Source: an uncultured Planctomycetota bacterium
GTDB lineage: Bacteria; Planctomycetota; Planctomycetia; Pirellulales; Thermoguttaceae
DNA length: 7,255 bases
Assembly (NCBI GenBank): GCA_902797455.1
Contig: CADBTE010000196.1
Location: 1-7,255 of the forward strand
Direction of reading: 5' to 3'
The number at the start of each line of letters is the position of its first letter. The stretch's first letter is position 1. Positions 5,352 to 7,255 of this stretch are shown piece by piece. The position numbers and the translations under genes were made by a program. The notes under the pieces were generated by a model. The model saw only the letters and a program-made list of their open reading frames with translations, was not told the origin of the DNA and ran no database searches.

Positions 5352-5561
5352 TTTTATGACCTCTTCTGGTTTTTCTCGGCTCTCGGCTCACCTGTTCACC
5401 GCCGGCGCGCCGATAAGCCGCGAGCCCAAAAACGATCTTGACACGTTTTTGACCTTTCGGCACAATGGCGGCACCTGTGGTTTAATGGCGCTGTTTGGCT
5501 TGCCTGGTGCTTATAGATCCCCCTAGTAGAAATAGCGATTATTGACCAATCTACTATCAAG
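5352..5561 (-). other. long structured leader before rpmJ, no gene seen
   Basis: This is the transcribed leader expected from the promoter at 5595-5568. No reading frame in it resembles a protein; in particular no infA. It holds a 5'-end hairpin (separate entry), an 8-bp stem CAAAAACG with CGTTTTTG (5427-5434 with 5444-5451), the 10-bp palindrome CGGCGCGCCG (5403-5412), and a tandem 7-bp repeat CTCGGCT (5375-5388). About 210 nt is long for a simple leader and suits autogenous control by a ribosomal protein, which in E. coli is done by S4 for this operon (inference). Confidence 0.5.
5524..5556 (-). other. hairpin at the 5' end of the rpmJ transcript
   Basis: TAGTAGA (5524-5530) and TCTACTA (5550-5556) form a 7-bp stem around a 19-base loop with a possible inner 4-bp stem (5531-5534 with 5540-5543). 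It begins within a few bases of the expected transcription start, where it could protect the 5' end of the mRNA. As DNA, it is an inverted repeat just downstream of the promoter and could also be an operator. Confidence 0.5.
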
Positions 5562-5567
5562 GGAGTG

Positions 5568-5595
5568 ATTATATATGCTGGTGATTTCTTGCCAA
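5568..5595 (-). promoter_or_regulatory. sigma70-type promoter for rpmJ-rpsM-rpsK-rpsD
   Basis: On the minus strand TTGGCA (5595-5590) and TATAAT (5573-5568) are separated by 16 bases: five of six and six of six consensus matches. The A/T-rich tract AAAGTTTTAAAAAAT (5617-5603) lies at about -42 to -56, where an UP element would be. The start would be near 5561, after the map stop at 5674, so it would drive the alpha operon independently of adk-map. Confidence 0.75.
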
Positions 5596-5617
5596 GGGGG
5601 CGATTTTTTAAAACTTT

Positions 5618-5638
5618 CGGGATTTTCCCGTTTTTTTT
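5618..5638 (+). terminator. short hairpin with eight T residues, plus-strand terminator shape
   Basis: CGGGA (5618-5622) pairs with TCCCG (5626-5630) around a three-base loop and is followed on the plus strand by eight T residues (5631-5638). No plus-strand gene precedes it in the window. In the minus direction the stem is followed by AAAGTTTT, so it could end map transcripts weakly just ahead of the alpha-operon promoter. The stem is only 5 bp. Confidence 0.4.
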
Positions 5639-5673
5639 CTCAAGCGGCCGGGGGGCAACAACCGACACAGCCG

Positions 5674-6504
5674 CTATTTTTGAATGCCGCCCTTATCAAA
5701 AAACGTTTGAACCATCTGCTTTTCCTCGTCGGTGACCGGCGGTCCGGTAAGAACCAGGGGGCCGCTTTTGAGGATTCCGATCGAATGCTCGATATGGGCG
5801 CTGCGCTTCCCGTCGCCGGTGAGGATCGCCCAGCCGTCGTCCCCCTGGCAGACACGTTTCGTTCCGGCGTTGACCATCGGCTCGACCGCGATGCACAGCC
5901 CCGGGCGGATCGGGAAATCACCGTGACGCAGAAAACTGCTGTAGACGTAGTTCGGCACCTGCGGATCTTCGTGCATGTTGCGGCCGATCCCATGACCGAC
6001 AAAGACCTCGACGACTGAGAACCCGTTCTTTTTGACGTAGCGCTCCATCTGCCGGGCGATATCGCTCCAGTACTTCGCGTGGCCAAGCCGCTCGATGGCG
6101 ATGTTCAGCGCTTCGCGCGTCACGTCGACCAGGCGCTTGGACTGGTGATCGACCGTTCCGACCAAGTAGGTGTCGGCCGCGTCGCCGCACCAGCCGTCGA
6201 TTTTGCAGCCGGTATCGACGCTGACGATATCCCCCTCCTCAATCTTGCGGTCGTTCGGAATCGCGTGAACCACCTGCTCGTTGATCGAAATACAGGAAGC
6301 CGCCGGATAGGGAATCGCCCCGGGAACCCCCTTGAAGCAGGGGACCGCCCCGTTGGCCATGAAGAAATTATCCATGGCAGCGTCGAGCTCACGCGTGGTC
6401 AAACCGGGACGAATCGTCTTGGCGACCACCTGATGCGCGCACCAGACCAGCAGCCCGGCTTTGCGCATCGCGTAAATCTCACGTTCCGTCTTGAAAGAGA
6501 TCAT
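5674..6504 (-). CDS. map: methionine aminopeptidase, type I
   Basis: This cytoplasmic metalloenzyme removes the initiator methionine from new proteins. The 276-residue protein has all five metal ligands: Asp97 (in SVDTG), Asp108 (in GDAAD), His171 (in GHGIGR), Glu208 (in VEPMVNAG) and Glu239 (in IEHSI). His80 and His178 match the family's substrate-binding and catalytic histidines. There is no N-terminal extension and no SH3-like or zinc-finger segment, so it is the short type Ia form, with a C-terminal tail slightly longer than in E. coli (264 residues). ATG 6504 gives the family start ISFKTEREIYAMRKAG; the upstream GGTGGG is a poor ribosome binding site. It follows adk by 127 bp, an order common around secY. 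It ends 322 bp before rpmJ, and the alpha-operon promoter lies in that gap. Confidence 0.97.
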   Translation of the reverse strand: MISFKTEREIYAMRKAGLLVWCAHQVVAKTIRPGLTTRELDAAMDNFFMANGAVPCFKGVPGAIPYPAASCISINEQVVHAIPNDRKIEEGDIVSVDTGCKIDGWCGDAADTYLVGTVDHQSKRLVDVTREALNIAIERLGHAKYWSDIARQMERYVKKNGFSVVEVFVGHGIGRNMHEDPQVPNYVYSSFLRHGDFPIRPGLCIAVEPMVNAGTKRVCQGDDGWAILTGDGKRSAHIEHSIGILKSGPLVLTGPPVTDEEKQMVQTFFDKGGIQK

Positions 6505-6549
6505 GTTGCCATCCCACCGCAGAAGAGCGAGACACTCTTGTTCAAGGGC

Positions 6550-6586
6550 ACTCCCTGTTTAAGGAAACTCCTGTCTAAAGGGAGTT
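6550..6586 (-). repeat. mutually exclusive stems between adk and map
   Basis: ACTCCCT (6550-6556) can pair with AGGGAGT (6579-6585) as a 7-bp stem with a 22-base loop. The same right arm, as GGAGTT (6581-6586), can instead pair with AACTCC (6566-6571) as a 6-bp stem with a nine-base loop. A third possible stem is GTTT/AAAC (6557-6560 with 6565-6568). The arrangement allows a switch between folds in the RNA ahead of map, but no U-run follows, so it is not a classic attenuator. It may only be degenerate repetition of an AGGAGT-like word. Confidence 0.4.
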
Positions 6587-6631
6587 GAGCCGAAAAACGG
6601 CCGAAACCCGACGGTAAAATTCACGCTTGAA

Positions 6632-7228
6632 TCACACCTGAATATTGTCGAGAATCGACTCGACCTGCGCGGCAACCTCGGGGATCGACTTCTCTCCATG
6701 GATCTTCACCAGATTGCCCGACTTTTTGTAGTAGTCGATCAGCGGGGCGGTCTGCTTATGATAGACATCGAGGCGCTGACGAATCACCTCTTCGGTATCG
6801 TCGCTGCGCCCGCTGGTGCGGCCGCGCTCCACCAGACGGCGGACCAGTTCTTTGGTCTCTTCCTCTTCGGTATCGAATACCGCCAGATGGAGAATGACAT
6901 CGAGTTTCTCCCCCTTGGCGGCGAGCGACTTATCGAGTTCTTCGGCCTGGACGACCGTCCGCGGGAAACCGTCGAGGAGGTAGCCGCGCTCGGCGTCAGG
7001 CTGAGCCAGACGCTCGACGATGACCTTGATGATCACTTCGTCGGGAACCAGCTGGCCGGCCGACATATACTTCTCGGCCTCCAGGCCGACAGGGGTCTTC
7101 GCGTCGCGGGCGGCGCGGAGCATGTCGCCGGTGGAAAGATGGAGAAGACCGTACTTCTTAACGATATTCTCGGCCTGAGTTCCCTTACCCGCTCCGGGGG
7201 GACCGACAAAGACAACTTTCATTCCCAT
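6632..7228 (-). CDS. adk: adenylate kinase, short-LID form
   Basis: Adenylate kinase interconverts ATP plus AMP and two ADP, keeping adenine nucleotides balanced in the cytoplasm. The 198-residue protein has the P-loop GPPGAGKGT (9-17), the AMP-site STGDMLRAA (32-40), GYLLDGFPRT (82-91) and the arginine-bearing RGRTSGRSDDTEEVIRQRL (135-153). The LID between Arg135 and Asp144 is very short and lacks the four-cysteine zinc site and the roughly 30-residue lid of E. coli Adk, so it is the short form also seen in actinobacteria and in eukaryotic AK1. Two ATGs lie close together; I prefer 7228 because GAGGG (7240-7236) precedes it at a seven-base spacing, although ATG 7222 would give the more usual MKVVFVG. 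secY often precedes adk in this cluster, but only 27 bp upstream are visible. Confidence 0.96.
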   Translation of the reverse strand: MGMKVVFVGPPGAGKGTQAENIVKKYGLLHLSTGDMLRAARDAKTPVGLEAEKYMSAGQLVPDEVIIKVIVERLAQPDAERGYLLDGFPRTVVQAEELDKSLAAKGEKLDVILHLAVFDTEEEETKELVRRLVERGRTSGRSDDTEEVIRQRLDVYHKQTAPLIDYYKKSGNLVKIHGEKSIPEVAAQVESILDNIQV

Positions 7229-7255
7229 TGGGTTTCCCTCTTTTGATATTGAACA

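Noticed and set aside
5396..5668. 90-codon minus-strand frame between map and rpmJ
   Set aside because: The translation resembles no known protein, lacks IF1 features, and would span the predicted promoter and transcription start.
1..7255. Mobile element, CRISPR array, tRNA or rRNA
   Set aside because: No transposase, regularly spaced repeats, tRNA cloverleaf or rRNA segment was seen; all repeats found are short and local.

Overview
The window reads as a piece of a bacterial chromosome, most likely from the Planctomycetota. The clues are the L17 protein with two insertions of a kind I associate with planctomycetes, an RpoA N-terminus of the planctomycete type (MRIRWRGLELPS), several genes without a clear Shine-Dalgarno sequence, and the two tail genes (an HExxH phage-type metallopeptidase and a YfhO-like multi-membrane protein). 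The assignment is from memory of these families; no search was run. Every gene I can support lies on the minus strand, so transcription runs from high to low coordinates.

Layout in transcription order: adk (7228-6632), map (6504-5674), a promoter with an UP-like element (5595-5568) and a leader of about 210 nt, then rpmJ (5351-5238), rpsM (5189-4806), rpsK (4649-4263, GTG start), rpsD (4132-3494), rpoA (3294-2293, with a possible promoter of its own near 3436) and rplQ (2153-1584). This is the end of the spc operon and the alpha operon. adk-map upstream resembles the Bacillus order, but infA is absent from between map and rpmJ, and rpsD is present inside the operon as in Escherichia coli. After rplQ come two GC-rich hairpins and an intrinsic terminator (1460-1415). 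The terminator's U-tract ends only 11 nt before the start of a metallopeptidase gene (1403-822), whose stop overlaps the start (ATGA) of a YfhO-like membrane protein that runs off the window (825-1).

The core genes supply 30S and 50S ribosomal proteins, the RNA polymerase alpha subunit, adenylate balance and removal of the initiator methionine. They are ordinary in content and look intact. What is less ordinary is the space between them: apart from the 48-nt rpmJ-rpsM gap, every core-gene gap is 127-322 nt, and each holds at least one inverted repeat. I found no mobile element, CRISPR array, tRNA or rRNA, and no convincing new multi-gene system. The best candidates for new biology are the coupled metallopeptidase/YfhO pair behind the terminator and the structured intercistronic regions, which may carry ribosomal-protein autoregulation.
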